A stretch of 64,000 nucleotides of DNA from Pseudomonadota bacterium (GTDB taxonomy: Bacteria; Pseudomonadota; Gammaproteobacteria; Burkholderiales; Burkholderiaceae_B), in assembly GCA_023423975.1 (NCBI GenBank), contig JAFAEO010000004.1:62001-126000 (forward strand), given 5' to 3'. Of the stretch, positions 8,965 to 17,456 are shown one piece after another (within the stretch, counting starts at the first letter, position 1; each line of letters begins with the position of its first letter). The notes under the pieces were generated by a model. That model saw only the letters and a list, made by a program, of their open reading frames with translations, had not been told where the DNA came from and did no database searches. The translations under genes and the position numbers were made by a program.

Positions 8965-8995
8965 CAAAGGGTCGGTTTTCCGACCCTTTGCCTTT
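8965..8995 (+). terminator. Terminator between the DUF2909 gene and ctaE
   Basis: Eleven-base-pair stem CAAAGGGTCGG (8965-8975) / CCGACCCTTTG (8980-8990) with a TTTT loop, then CCTTTT. It lies between two convergent genes and may serve both, although the T-run favours the plus strand. Confidence 0.75.
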
Positions 8996-9014
8996 TATCG
9001 AACCGCTGGGTAAA

Positions 9015-9890
9015 TCAGAACCAGTAAACGAACAGGTACAGACCCAGCCAGACTACGTCCACAAAGTGCCAGTACCAGGCAGCACCCTCAAAACCGAAGT
9101 GATGATCGGCAGTGAAGTGACCGCGAATCAAGCGGATCAGAATGACAGTGAGCATGGTTGCACCGAGCAGCACGTGAAAGCCGTGAAAGCCGGTGAGCAT
9201 ATAAAACAGTGAACCGTAAATACCTGAATCAAAACGCAGATTCAGTTCGGAATAGGCGTGAATGTATTCCTCGGCCTGGAAGAACACAAATGTGAAGCCC
9301 AGAACAATGGTAATGAACAGCCACAAAATAGCGCTTTTACGATGGTCGGCACGCAATGCATGGTGAGACAGGGTCAGGGTCAGGCCTGAAGACAACAGCA
9401 ACAGCGTGTTGATTGTTGGCAGCCAGAAAGGACCTACAGTTTCAAAATGACTGACGATACCTGCGGGACCCAGGTTAGGCCACTGGCCAGTAAAGCCAGG
9501 CCACAGCAGCAACTGGTGATCCATGTCGCTCAGCCACGGTGTAGTCACTTCACGGGCATACCAGAGTGAACCGAAGAAAGCGGCAAAGAACATCACTTCA
9601 GAGAAGATGAACCAACCCATACCCCAGCGGTAAGACAGGTCGATCCGTTTGCTGTTCATGCCCGCCTCAGACTCGCGGATGGCATCCCCAAACCATTGGT
9701 AGAGCACGACAAACAGGGCAAGCAGCCCAAACAGTACGAGGTACTGCCCGTAAGGCACTTTATTAATCCAGGTCACCGCGCCGATCAAAATGATCAGCAT
9801 TATGGCACTTGTCTTAACTGGATGGGCCGAATCGGCCGGCACGTAATAATACGGTGCTTCTTTTACCTGAACCGAGTGGCTCGCACTCAT
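9015..9890 (-). CDS. ctaE: Cytochrome c oxidase subunit III
   Basis: 291 residues with seven hydrophobic helices. It is the third core subunit of the aa3-type oxidase and supports stability and proton uptake. Recognisable blocks include WFIFSEVMFFAAFFGSLWYAR, the FQAEEY motif and the C-terminal GFEGAAWYWHFVDVVWLGLY. The frame opens 15 bases earlier, but the ATG at 9890 has a well-placed GGGAGA and gives the normal N-terminus. It is the last gene of the ctaC-ctaD-small-DUF2970-ctaE operon. Confidence 0.96.
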   Translation of the reverse strand: MSASHSVQVKEAPYYYVPADSAHPVKTSAIMLIILIGAVTWINKVPYGQYLVLFGLLALFVVLYQWFGDAIRESEAGMNSKRIDLSYRWGMGWFIFSEVMFFAAFFGSLWYAREVTTPWLSDMDHQLLLWPGFTGQWPNLGPAGIVSHFETVGPFWLPTINTLLLLSSGLTLTLSHHALRADHRKSAILWLFITIVLGFTFVFFQAEEYIHAYSELNLRFDSGIYGSLFYMLTGFHGFHVLLGATMLTVILIRLIRGHFTADHHFGFEGAAWYWHFVDVVWLGLYLFVYWF

Positions 9891-9921
9891 AATGTTCTCC
9901 CTCATGGAACGCTTTGACCAA

Positions 9922-10146
9922 CTAGGTGAGGCTGGTTATCGCCCAGCGCGCCACCATTACCAATAAAATAATAAACAGGACTGTCGCTATGATGCCACCC
10001 AGGATCAGATGTACCGGATTTAACCGGGAAATGTCATCCTGATAGCCAGAACCGCGGCGTACGCCGAACAGCCCCCATAGCACTGCTTTCATGGTCTGAA
10101 AGAAGTTGAGCTTTCTTTTGGACAAATCCCGTAAATCTTCACTCAT
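9922..10146 (-). CDS. DUF2970-family small membrane protein
   Basis: A 74-residue protein with a soluble basic N-terminus (FFQTMKAVLWGLFGVRRGSGYQ) and one C-terminal membrane helix. The family is found almost only inside beta-proteobacterial cytochrome oxidase operons, between ctaG and ctaE. Here it stands between the 36-aa protein and ctaE. The open frame extends to 10212, but ATG 10146 begins the conserved part and is preceded by a purine-rich AGGA site. Confidence 0.82.
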   Translation of the reverse strand: MSEDLRDLSKRKLNFFQTMKAVLWGLFGVRRGSGYQDDISRLNPVHLILGGIIATVLFIILLVMVARWAITSLT

Positions 10147-10164
10147 TGCTACATCCTTCCCGAA

Positions 10165-10189
10165 TATCAGCGGCGTTATGCCGCTGATA
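10165..10189. repeat. Perfect hairpin spanning the stop of the 36-aa gene
   Basis: TATCAGCGGC (10165-10174) and GCCGCTGATA (10180-10189) form a perfect ten-base-pair stem with a five-base loop. The stop codon of the small gene (10176-10178) lies within the loop. No T-run follows on the minus strand, so it looks like a processing or attenuation structure rather than a full terminator. It lies where ctaG would be expected. Confidence 0.7.
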
Positions 10190-10286
10190 GTACATGACCG
10201 AAAACAGCCCACAGGAAGATTGCGATTACCACCCCGACCAGGATCAGGGCGGTAATGATGTTCCTACGTTTTTGTTCAGGTGTCAT
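10176..10286 (-). CDS. Cytochrome oxidase small assembly protein (36 aa)
   Basis: A 36-residue reading frame of 37 codons including TAA. It begins MTPEQKRRNIITALILVGVV and consists of a short basic head and one membrane helix (about residues 10-31). Small proteins starting TPEQ(K/R)..N in the slot directly after ctaD are a regular part of beta-proteobacterial oxidase operons. It starts nine bases after the ctaD stop would permit coupling on the same transcript. The gene is shorter than most gene-finding cut-offs. Confidence 0.8.
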   Translation of the reverse strand: MTPEQKRRNIITALILVGVVIAIFLWAVFGHVLSAA

Positions 10287-10295
10287 AACGTAATG

Positions 10296-11897
10296 TTACT
10301 TAACCACAGGCGGTGTTTCGAATGTATGGAACGGCAGCGGTGAAGGCAATGTCCACTCCAGCCCCTCTGCGCCTTCCCATACCTGGGCAGTCGCGGTCTC
10401 GCCAGCGCCACGATAAGTTTTCAAAACAATATACAGGAACAGCAATTGCGAGATCCCGAACCAGAAGGCGCCAATGGTGGCAATCTGGTGGAAGTCTGTG
10501 AACTGCGGTGCGTAATCGACATAACGACGCGGCATACCAGCCAGTCCCAGGAAGTGCATCGGGAAGAACGTCAGGTTGAAAGACAGCATGGTAGACCAGA
10601 AGTGGATCTTGCCCAGTTTCTCGTTATACATGCGGCCTGTCCATTTTGGCAGCCAGTAATACGTACCTGCAAACAGCGCAAACAGCGATCCGGCTACCAG
10701 CACGTAGTGAAAGTGAGCTACAACATAATAGGTATCGTGTACAGCGATATCAATTGGCGCAACGGCCAGAATCAGACCGGTAAAGCCACCCAGGGTGAAC
10801 ACGAAAATAAAGCCAACGGAGAACAGCATGGGGGTTTCGAATGTGAGCGAACCGCGCCACATGGTAGCAACCCAGTTGAACACTTTCACGCCAGTAGGAA
10901 TGGAAATGAGCATGGTTGCGTACATAAAGTACAACTGTCCGGTAACCGGCATACCCGTTGCAAACATGTGGTGAGCCCAGACGATGAACGACAGTACGGC
11001 AATCGCAGCAGTCGCATACACCATGGACGCATAACCAAACAGGCGCTTGCGAGAGAAGGTAGGAATGATGGCCGACACAATACCGAAGGCCGGCAGAATC
11101 ATAATATACACTTCAGGGTGACCGAAGAACCAGAATATGTGCTGATACAGAACCGGATCACCACCGGCAGCGGCGTTGAAAAAGCCTGTGCCAAAATGAC
11201 GGTCGGTCAGCAACATGGTAACGGCAGCAGCCAGCACCGGCATAACAGCGATAAGCAGGAATGCAGTGATCAGCCATGTCCAGCAGAACAGCGGCATTTT
11301 CATCAATGTCATGCCGGGCGCGCGCATATTCAGGATGGTCACGATAATATTGATCGCACCCATGATGGACGAGGCCCCCAGGATGTGCACGGCGAAAATG
11401 GCCATGTCCATGCCAGGACCCATTTGCAGCGACAGCGGTGCGTAAAGTGTCCAGCCGGCAGCAGTAGCGCCGCCAGGAACAAAGAACGAGCCGGTCAGCA
11501 AAATCGCGCCGACAGGCAGCAGCCAGAAGCTAAAGTTATTCATCCGCGCAAAAGCCATATCGGAAGCGCCGATCTGCAACGGAATCATATAGTTGGCAAA
11601 GCCAACCAGCGCAGGCATGATCGCACCGAAAATCATGATCAGGCCGTGCATGGTGGTGAACTGGTTGAACAGATCAGGCTGGAAGAACTGTATCCCCGGC
11701 TCAAACAGCTCGGTACGAATCAGCAACGCCAGCGCGCCACCCTCGAGCAACATGATGAACGAGAATAATAGGTACATCGTACCGATATCCTTGTGATTGG
11801 TGGCGAACAGCCAGCGGCGCCAGCCCGTTGGGGCTGCGTGGTGATGGTCATCGTGTCCGTGATGATCAGGAGCGTGACCCACTACTGTACTACTCAT
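10296..11897 (-). CDS. ctaD: Cytochrome c oxidase subunit I (aa3 type)
   Basis: The catalytic 533-residue subunit holding heme a and the heme a3-CuB centre, with twelve membrane helices. The histidine ligands lie in the expected blocks: TMHGLIMIF, the CuB motif WFFGHPEVYIMILPAFG (His-Pro-Glu-Val-Tyr, with the cross-linked Tyr) and VVAHFHYVLVAGS. The K-channel and D-channel regions also look intact. The N-terminus is unusually histidine-rich (GHAPDHHGHDDHHHAAP), a possible metal-binding extension that is common in the group. It follows ctaC by 82 bases. Confidence 0.97.
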   Translation of the reverse strand: MSSTVVGHAPDHHGHDDHHHAAPTGWRRWLFATNHKDIGTMYLLFSFIMLLEGGALALLIRTELFEPGIQFFQPDLFNQFTTMHGLIMIFGAIMPALVGFANYMIPLQIGASDMAFARMNNFSFWLLPVGAILLTGSFFVPGGATAAGWTLYAPLSLQMGPGMDMAIFAVHILGASSIMGAINIIVTILNMRAPGMTLMKMPLFCWTWLITAFLLIAVMPVLAAAVTMLLTDRHFGTGFFNAAAGGDPVLYQHIFWFFGHPEVYIMILPAFGIVSAIIPTFSRKRLFGYASMVYATAAIAVLSFIVWAHHMFATGMPVTGQLYFMYATMLISIPTGVKVFNWVATMWRGSLTFETPMLFSVGFIFVFTLGGFTGLILAVAPIDIAVHDTYYVVAHFHYVLVAGSLFALFAGTYYWLPKWTGRMYNEKLGKIHFWSTMLSFNLTFFPMHFLGLAGMPRRYVDYAPQFTDFHQIATIGAFWFGISQLLFLYIVLKTYRGAGETATAQVWEGAEGLEWTLPSPLPFHTFETPPVVK

Positions 11898-11979
11898 TTT
11901 TGACTCCTTGCCTGCTGCGTGCCTGGCTTGCAGATATCACAGGCGCAATATTGCGAATATAAAGTTCCGAATGTCATTT

Positions 11980-12798
11980 TCATTTTGCTGCCACTTTCTG
12001 CTGTTCTGCAATCCACTTGTCATAATCTTCCGGAGATACGACGCGCACTACGATTGGCATGAATGCGTGGTTCTGGCCACACAGCTCGGCACACTGGCCG
12101 CGATACGTACCCACCTTGTCGGTGCGGAACCAGGCATCGCGAAGGAAGCCGGGAATGGCATCCTGTTTCACACCCAGCTCAGGTACAAAAAATGAATGAA
12201 TGACGTCGTCGGCAGTAATCACGACGCGGACTTTCTTACCTGCAGGAACAACCAGCTCGTTATCCACTTCCATCAGGTAAGTATTGGATTTCTCGGCGCC
12301 GCCTTCGATCTGATCGTAAGGCGTGGTCATATTGGAGATGAAATTGATGCCCTTGGCTTTGCCATCCAGGTACTCGTAGCCCCATTTCCACTGGTAGCCA
12401 GTTGCCTTGACGGTGATATCAGCGCTGCTGGTATCTTTCATTGCCACCACGGTTTTCGTCGCCGGCAGGGCCATCGCGATCACGATAATAAACGGCACCA
12501 CTGTCCAGGCCACTTCCACGCCCATATGCTCATGGAATACAGAAGCTTTGAAACCCTTGGATTTGCGGTGCGCCCAGATTGAGTAGAACATGACGCCGAA
12601 GACGGCAATAAAAATAACAGTACAGATAATCAGCATCATGATGTGCAGACTGTACATGCTTTCGGCTATTTCGGTGACACCCTTATGCAGATTGACTTGC
12701 AATACCTTAGGACCACCTGGCATATCCTGGACCTGAGCCCACGCCGTACAGGCTGGCAGGAGCGCTCCAAGACCAAGTAAACCTTGCAACTTCTTCAT
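11980..12798 (-). CDS. ctaC: Cytochrome c oxidase subunit II (CuA)
   Basis: 272 residues: a signal peptide (cleavage expected after ACTAWA), two membrane helices, and a periplasmic cupredoxin domain with the binuclear CuA site. The ligands are visible in YRGQCAELCGQNHAFMPI (Cys-x3-Cys, His, Met) together with an upstream His in DDVIHSFFVPELG. There is no fused cytochrome c domain. The frame is open to 12879, but ATG 12798 is preceded by GAGGT and starts a proper signal sequence. It is the first gene of the oxidase operon. Confidence 0.96.
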   Translation of the reverse strand: MKKLQGLLGLGALLPACTAWAQVQDMPGGPKVLQVNLHKGVTEIAESMYSLHIMMLIICTVIFIAVFGVMFYSIWAHRKSKGFKASVFHEHMGVEVAWTVVPFIIVIAMALPATKTVVAMKDTSSADITVKATGYQWKWGYEYLDGKAKGINFISNMTTPYDQIEGGAEKSNTYLMEVDNELVVPAGKKVRVVITADDVIHSFFVPELGVKQDAIPGFLRDAWFRTDKVGTYRGQCAELCGQNHAFMPIVVRVVSPEDYDKWIAEQQKVAAK

Positions 12799-13041
12799 GT
12801 TGACCTCATTTTTGTGCGCTGTTCCGTTTTTCGTATGAAACTGATTGCGCCTGATTATCGTAGCTGACGGCAACCGCATAAAGCGTACCTATCATAACCC
12901 TTTGCGGTACAGGATTATACCCAAGACGCCTTAATCTGTGTCAAAGATAGTTCATTTAACCATATAAAAGCGACAGCGAACGTGCCTGTGAACTATTTGC
13001 GAATACAATCGTTGCATGTTTGACACGACATCGATGCAACC

Positions 13042-13905
13042 TTGAACCGAATCCCCGCCCTTTACGCCGCCCTGTTGCAATCCATACAGGAAGTGCCGCC
13101 TGAATACTCGCTGCCGCTGACCATTGCCGGCAAACTGGCCGGCTTTATTACGCCGCAGGCGCTCAAGGCCATTGGCCATCTGCCTCAAGTGCGCACCACT
13201 CAGACCGCCGTACACTTTGCTGACCCTGGCACGCCCCGCTTCGAACTGGAGCCGATGCTGGCCAATATCGCCATTATTTTGCGCGACGCTGGCCTGCTCA
13301 AAACCTGGCGGGATGAACTGCTCACAGTATATGCCGAGGGGGAAGATCTGGCAAAAATGGAGCGCGCCGCCATGCGCCCCCTGGGTCTGCTGACCCACGC
13401 CGTTCATTTGAATGCCTGGACCCCGGACTTGCAACTGTATATCGCAAAACGCGCCATGACCAAAGCCAGCGATCCGGGCATGTGGGATACGCTGGCCGGC
13501 GGCCTAGCCAATGGCTCGGAAGACCTGGAACACGCGCTGCTGCGCGAAACATTCGAAGAAGCCGGGCTGCAGGAAAATGTACTGACTTGCCGCACGCCAC
13601 TGCGTACGCTATTGCGTATGCACCGGCGCCTGCCCGAAGGCTATCAGGTTGAAGACATTCTGGTCAGCGATTGCATCCTCCCGCCCCACGCCACGCCCCG
13701 GAACATGGACGGCGAAGTATCGGAAATTCGCATCGTCAGCCAGCAACAGGCCGTGCAAATGATTGCCGACAGACAGATCACGCTGGAAGCTGCGCTTGTT
13801 ATACTGGAAGGCATGCTGAGCCGTACATCCGAAACATTGCTGGCGCGTTTTCGCGTGCAGCTGCAAAACCTGGGAGAACCTCATGACAAGCAACAACCCG
13901 TTTGA
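13042..13905 (+). CDS. Nudix hydrolase with DUF4743-like N-terminus
   Basis: 287 residues. The C-terminal half holds a complete Nudix box, GGLANGSEDLEHALLRETFEEAGL, with the RE..EE..G metal-binding core at about residues 160-175, so it should hydrolyse a nucleoside-diphosphate-linked substrate. The N-terminal half resembles the DUF4743 domain found in thiamin-pyrophosphokinase-related Nudix proteins. No ATG is in frame upstream before a stop at 13021, so the start is TTG 13042 or a later codon. The end overlaps phaM by 23 bases. Confidence 0.82.
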   Translation: MNRIPALYAALLQSIQEVPPEYSLPLTIAGKLAGFITPQALKAIGHLPQVRTTQTAVHFADPGTPRFELEPMLANIAIILRDAGLLKTWRDELLTVYAEGEDLAKMERAAMRPLGLLTHAVHLNAWTPDLQLYIAKRAMTKASDPGMWDTLAGGLANGSEDLEHALLRETFEEAGLQENVLTCRTPLRTLLRMHRRLPEGYQVEDILVSDCILPPHATPRNMDGEVSEIRIVSQQQAVQMIADRQITLEAALVILEGMLSRTSETLLARFRVQLQNLGEPHDKQQPV

Positions 13906-14581
13906 TCGGCCCGGCCTGGGGCCTGATAGCGCCAGCAATCCCATTATGCAAAGCCTGGACATGATGAGCAAAGCCTGGCAGCAGTTTGCTCAAGTACAGC
14001 AGGCAAGCAATCCGGTTTTTGCCATGCCCCCTGCCCTCAGTCCGGACGAACTGGACAAGCGCATCCAGGAACTCAAAAGCATAGAAAGCTGGCTGACCAT
14101 GAATCTGTCCATGCTTTCGGGCACCATTCAGGGGCTGGAAATTCAGCGCGCAAGCATTCACACTCTGAAAACCTTTGTTGACACCCTGCAGACGCAAAAC
14201 CAGGATCGTTCACTGGACGATCTGTTCGGCCTGAAAAAATCGCTGCAACCCGAAGCCGCAACCTCTTTCCGCCCTCCTGCCGCCGACCGCGAAGAAAATG
14301 CGGCAGCCAACGGCAGCGCCGGTTCTGCTACAGACTCGGTCAGCCAGGCATCGCAGGCCTGGTGGGACATGCTGCAGGGGCAGTTTGCCCAACTGGCCCA
14401 GGTAGCAACCCAGGCCACACAGGCAATGCACAAAGAACCCTCGCCCGTCAAAACACCACCCGGCCCCGAACCCGATGAGCCGGTGGAGCCGCAAGAGCCG
14501 GTCAAGCCGGCGGCACGAAAGCGCGCGGCGACCAGCCGGCCTGCAGCAAAACGCAGCACAGCAGCACGCCGCAGTTCCTGA
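13883..14581 (+). CDS. phaM: PhaM-type polyhydroxyalkanoate granule regulatory protein
   Basis: 232 residues. The N-terminal half (PMQSLDMMSKAWQQF-like region and the ELDKRIQELKSIESWLTMNL segment) matches PhaM, which activates PHA synthase and tethers granules to the nucleoid. The C-terminus is a basic Ala/Lys/Pro tail (PAARKRAATSRPAAKRS), like histone H1, and is thought to bind DNA. It overlaps the Nudix gene and is followed by a terminator. This suggests that the cell makes polyhydroxybutyrate. Confidence 0.85.
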   Translation: MTSNNPFDRPGLGPDSASNPIMQSLDMMSKAWQQFAQVQQASNPVFAMPPALSPDELDKRIQELKSIESWLTMNLSMLSGTIQGLEIQRASIHTLKTFVDTLQTQNQDRSLDDLFGLKKSLQPEAATSFRPPAADREENAAANGSAGSATDSVSQASQAWWDMLQGQFAQLAQVATQATQAMHKEPSPVKTPPGPEPDEPVEPQEPVKPAARKRAATSRPAAKRSTAARRSS

Positions 14582-14594
14582 CACATACAACAAC

Positions 14595-14622
14595 GGGGAA
14601 GGCATGATCACTTCCCCATTTT
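14595..14622 (+). terminator. Terminator of the Nudix-phaM pair
   Basis: GGGGAAG (14595-14601) / CTTCCCC (14611-14617) with a nine-base loop, followed by ATTTTC. Confidence 0.7.
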
Positions 14623-14662
14623 CTACCCCCCTTAAATTTCAAACTTTACGACACGTCTATCT

Positions 14663-16039
14663 ATGTTAAATATCGTCATTCTCGCAGCAGGTATGGGTAA
14701 ACGCATGCAGTCCGATCTGCCCAAAGTATTGCATACACTGGCTGGCAAGCCCATGCTGGCGCAGGTCATCGACAGCGCCCGGCAACTGTCCCCGGATCGC
14801 ATCATCATTGTGGTCGGACACGGTGCCGACGCAGTCAAGAAAGCTTTCGCCGACCAGACCGACATCGAATACGCCTTGCAACAACCCCAGTACGGCACCG
14901 GCCACGCAGTCCAGCAGGCCCTGCCGCTGCTGGTTGGCGGCGAACAGGACAGCGATACCACCATTGTGCTGTATGGCGATGTACCTCTGGTGCAGCCAGC
15001 CACGTTAAAGCGTCTGCTGCAGGCCCGTGCCGATGGCATGGCCGTGCTGACCGAAACACTGCAAGACCCGACCGGATACGGACGCATCGTTCGCAACGAC
15101 AGTGGTCAGGTGCAGCGGATTGTTGAACACAAGGACGCAACCGAGCAGGAGCATAAAATCTGTGAGGTTAACACCGGCATTCTGGCAGCCCCCACCGCAA
15201 AGCTGAAAGACTGGCTGGGCCGCATCAACAATAATAATGCGCAGGGTGAATATTATCTGACCGATACCATTGCACTATCGGTCCAGGACAACGTGCCCGT
15301 CAATGCCGCCCAGCCTGATGCCAACTGGGAAACGCTGGGCGTTAACAGCCGCGTGCAGCAGGCACAATTGGAACGTGCCTGGCAGGCTGAGCAGGCACAG
15401 CGCCTGCTGACCCAGGGCGTCACGCTGGCCGATCCGGCCCGCTTTGATTTGCGCGGCACGCTCGAATGCGGGCGCGATGTATTTATTGACGTAGGCTGCG
15501 TCTTTGAAGGCCACGTTACCCTGGCAGATGGCGTGCGTGTAGGGCCGCATTGCGTTCTGCGCAATGTGACGCTGGGTGCCGGCACGCAGGTAGAGGCATT
15601 CAGCCACCTGGAACAGGCCACTGCGGCTGAAAACGTCAAAATCGGTCCATACGCAAGACTGCGTCCAGGCGCGGAACTGGCTGCGGATTCTCACGTAGGC
15701 AATTTTGTTGAACTGAAAAAAACCAAACTCGGCCAGGGAAGCAAGGCCAACCACCTGAGTTACCTGGGCGATGCCGATATCGGCGCCCAGGTCAATATCG
15801 GCGCGGGCACCATTACCTGCAATTACGATGGCGTGAACAAATTCAAAACCATTATTGAAGATGGCGCGTTCATTGGCTCGGACACGCAACTGGTGGCGCC
15901 TGTCACCGTGGGCAAAGGCGCAACGCTGGGCGCGGGCACCACGCTGACCAAAGACGCGCCTGCCGACAAACTCACGCTATCGCGCGCGCGCCAGACCACC
16001 GTGGAGAACTGGACCCGTCCGGCAAAGAAACAAGATTGA
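14663..16039 (+). CDS. glmU: Bifunctional GlmU: GlcN-1-P acetyltransferase / GlcNAc-1-P uridyltransferase
   Basis: 458 residues, which is the usual length. The N-terminal half is the nucleotidyltransferase with LAAGMGKRMQSDLPKVLH (about 7-24) and the GTGHAVQQA block. The C-terminal half is a left-handed beta-helix of hexapeptide repeats, ending with GAGTITCNYDGVNKFKT and the acetyl-CoA site region. It makes UDP-GlcNAc for peptidoglycan and lipopolysaccharide, one pathway with glmS 4 kb downstream. No clear Shine-Dalgarno sequence precedes the ATG. Confidence 0.97.
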   Translation: MLNIVILAAGMGKRMQSDLPKVLHTLAGKPMLAQVIDSARQLSPDRIIIVVGHGADAVKKAFADQTDIEYALQQPQYGTGHAVQQALPLLVGGEQDSDTTIVLYGDVPLVQPATLKRLLQARADGMAVLTETLQDPTGYGRIVRNDSGQVQRIVEHKDATEQEHKICEVNTGILAAPTAKLKDWLGRINNNNAQGEYYLTDTIALSVQDNVPVNAAQPDANWETLGVNSRVQQAQLERAWQAEQAQRLLTQGVTLADPARFDLRGTLECGRDVFIDVGCVFEGHVTLADGVRVGPHCVLRNVTLGAGTQVEAFSHLEQATAAENVKIGPYARLRPGAELAADSHVGNFVELKKTKLGQGSKANHLSYLGDADIGAQVNIGAGTITCNYDGVNKFKTIIEDGAFIGSDTQLVAPVTVGKGATLGAGTTLTKDAPADKLTLSRARQTTVENWTRPAKKQD

Positions 16040-16043
16040 TGGC

Positions 16044-17456
16044 ATGAACCAAGCCCCGACCCGCAATCCCGACAAGCCAGCCCCGGCGGCCGCGCCCAGA
16101 AACACCACCGGGCTGCCGGCCCCGGCCCGCCAGTGGGCTGCGGGCGCCTTGCTGTGCTGTATTGGCGTCACGGTACTGGATGCCAATATCGCCAACATCG
16201 CACTGCCGACCATTTCACGTGAACTGAACGTGGGCGAGGCCGATTCCATCTGGATCGTCAACGCCTATACCATTTCCGTGATGGCCACCCTGCTGCCCTT
16301 ATCTGCAGTGGCCGAGCGCGTAGGCTTCAAGCTCATGTTTCGACTGGGACTGGCGCTGTTTACCATTGCCTCCCTGCTATGCGCGCTGTCCGGTAACCTG
16401 CATAGCCTGGTAGCCGCCCGCATGCTGCAAGGGCTGGGCGCTGCGTCCATGATGTGTCTGTTTGGCGGTTTGGTGCGCCACATTTATCCGGCGCACAAAC
16501 TGGCCGCAGGCATCAGCATCAACGTCATGACGGTCGGCGTCATGTCCGTCGTTGGCCCGTCGGTCGGTGCTGCCATTTTGTCAGTCGCCTCATGGCAATG
16601 GATCTTCGGTTTTACCGTGCCAATCTGCCTGTTTGCCATGTATGCTGCCGGCTACCTGCCGGAGGCGGCTTCGCGCAGCAAAGGTCGCTTCGACTACCTG
16701 AGCGCCGTACTGAATATTGTTACCTTCGCAATCCTGCTGATCGGCCTGGATGCCATTGGCCGCAATCCCGGCCGCGGCCTGTTCATGCTTGGCGTGGCTG
16801 CAATCAGCGGTTATGTGCTGATCCGGCGCTCATTGCCGCAGGCAACGCCATTGGTGCCGGTTGATCTGTTTCGCTACCCCATATTCAAATACGCCGTCAT
16901 CGTCTCTGCGCTCACCTTTACCGCCCAGATGATATCCATGCTGGCGCTGCCTTTTTATTATCAGCACAACCTGGGCATGCCGCTGCAAAAGGTCGGCCTG
17001 CTGTTCGGCGTCTGGCCGGTAGGCAGTGTCGTTATCGCTTCGCTATCGGCAAAGCTATGCCGATATTTCAAGGCCTCTCTGCTGGCTGGTATTGGCGCCG
17101 CCCTGATGGCCATCGGCATCATTGCCCTGATGGCGCTGCCTGCCGATATTTCCCTGTGGTATTACGTCGCACCCATGTTCGTGGCCGGCATGGGTTTTGG
17201 CTTTTTCCAAACGCCCAATAACCGTGCCATGCTGCTGTCCACACCGCTAAAACGCAGCGGCGCCACCGGCGGCGTACAGGCCACCACACGCCTGTTCGGT
17301 CAGGGTATTGGCGCAGCCTGCGTGGCCATCAGTTTTCATGTCGATCCGGTACGCGGGCCCATGTACGTAATGGGCTTTGCCAGCTCGCTGGTTATAATCG
17401 CCGTTATCATCAACCTGTTCCGCTATATAAAGGGTCTCGACACCGATGCCTGCTGA
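16044..17456 (+). CDS. MFS transporter, DHA2 (EmrB/QacA-like) family
   Basis: A 470-residue multi-helix inner-membrane permease. After a Pro/Ala-rich cytoplasmic head, the first helix carries VTVLDANIANIALPTISREL, the typical DHA2 drug:H+ antiporter entry motif. VGPSVGAAI in helix 5 resembles antiporter motif C. The start codon follows the glmU stop by four bases and the end overlaps the next glycosyltransferase by 11 bases, so it is part of the glmU transcript. The substrate is unknown; drug efflux or export of an envelope precursor are both possible. Confidence 0.85.
   Translation: MNQAPTRNPDKPAPAAAPRNTTGLPAPARQWAAGALLCCIGVTVLDANIANIALPTISRELNVGEADSIWIVNAYTISVMATLLPLSAVAERVGFKLMFRLGLALFTIASLLCALSGNLHSLVAARMLQGLGAASMMCLFGGLVRHIYPAHKLAAGISINVMTVGVMSVVGPSVGAAILSVASWQWIFGFTVPICLFAMYAAGYLPEAASRSKGRFDYLSAVLNIVTFAILLIGLDAIGRNPGRGLFMLGVAAISGYVLIRRSLPQATPLVPVDLFRYPIFKYAVIVSALTFTAQMISMLALPFYYQHNLGMPLQKVGLLFGVWPVGSVVIASLSAKLCRYFKASLLAGIGAALMAIGIIALMALPADISLWYYVAPMFVAGMGFGFFQTPNNRAMLLSTPLKRSGATGGVQATTRLFGQGIGAACVAISFHVDPVRGPMYVMGFASSLVIIAVIINLFRYIKGLDTDAC

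Noticed and set aside
10446..11768. 440-codon plus-strand frame over ctaD
   Set aside because: Antisense shadow of a highly conserved membrane protein; it shows no family motif.
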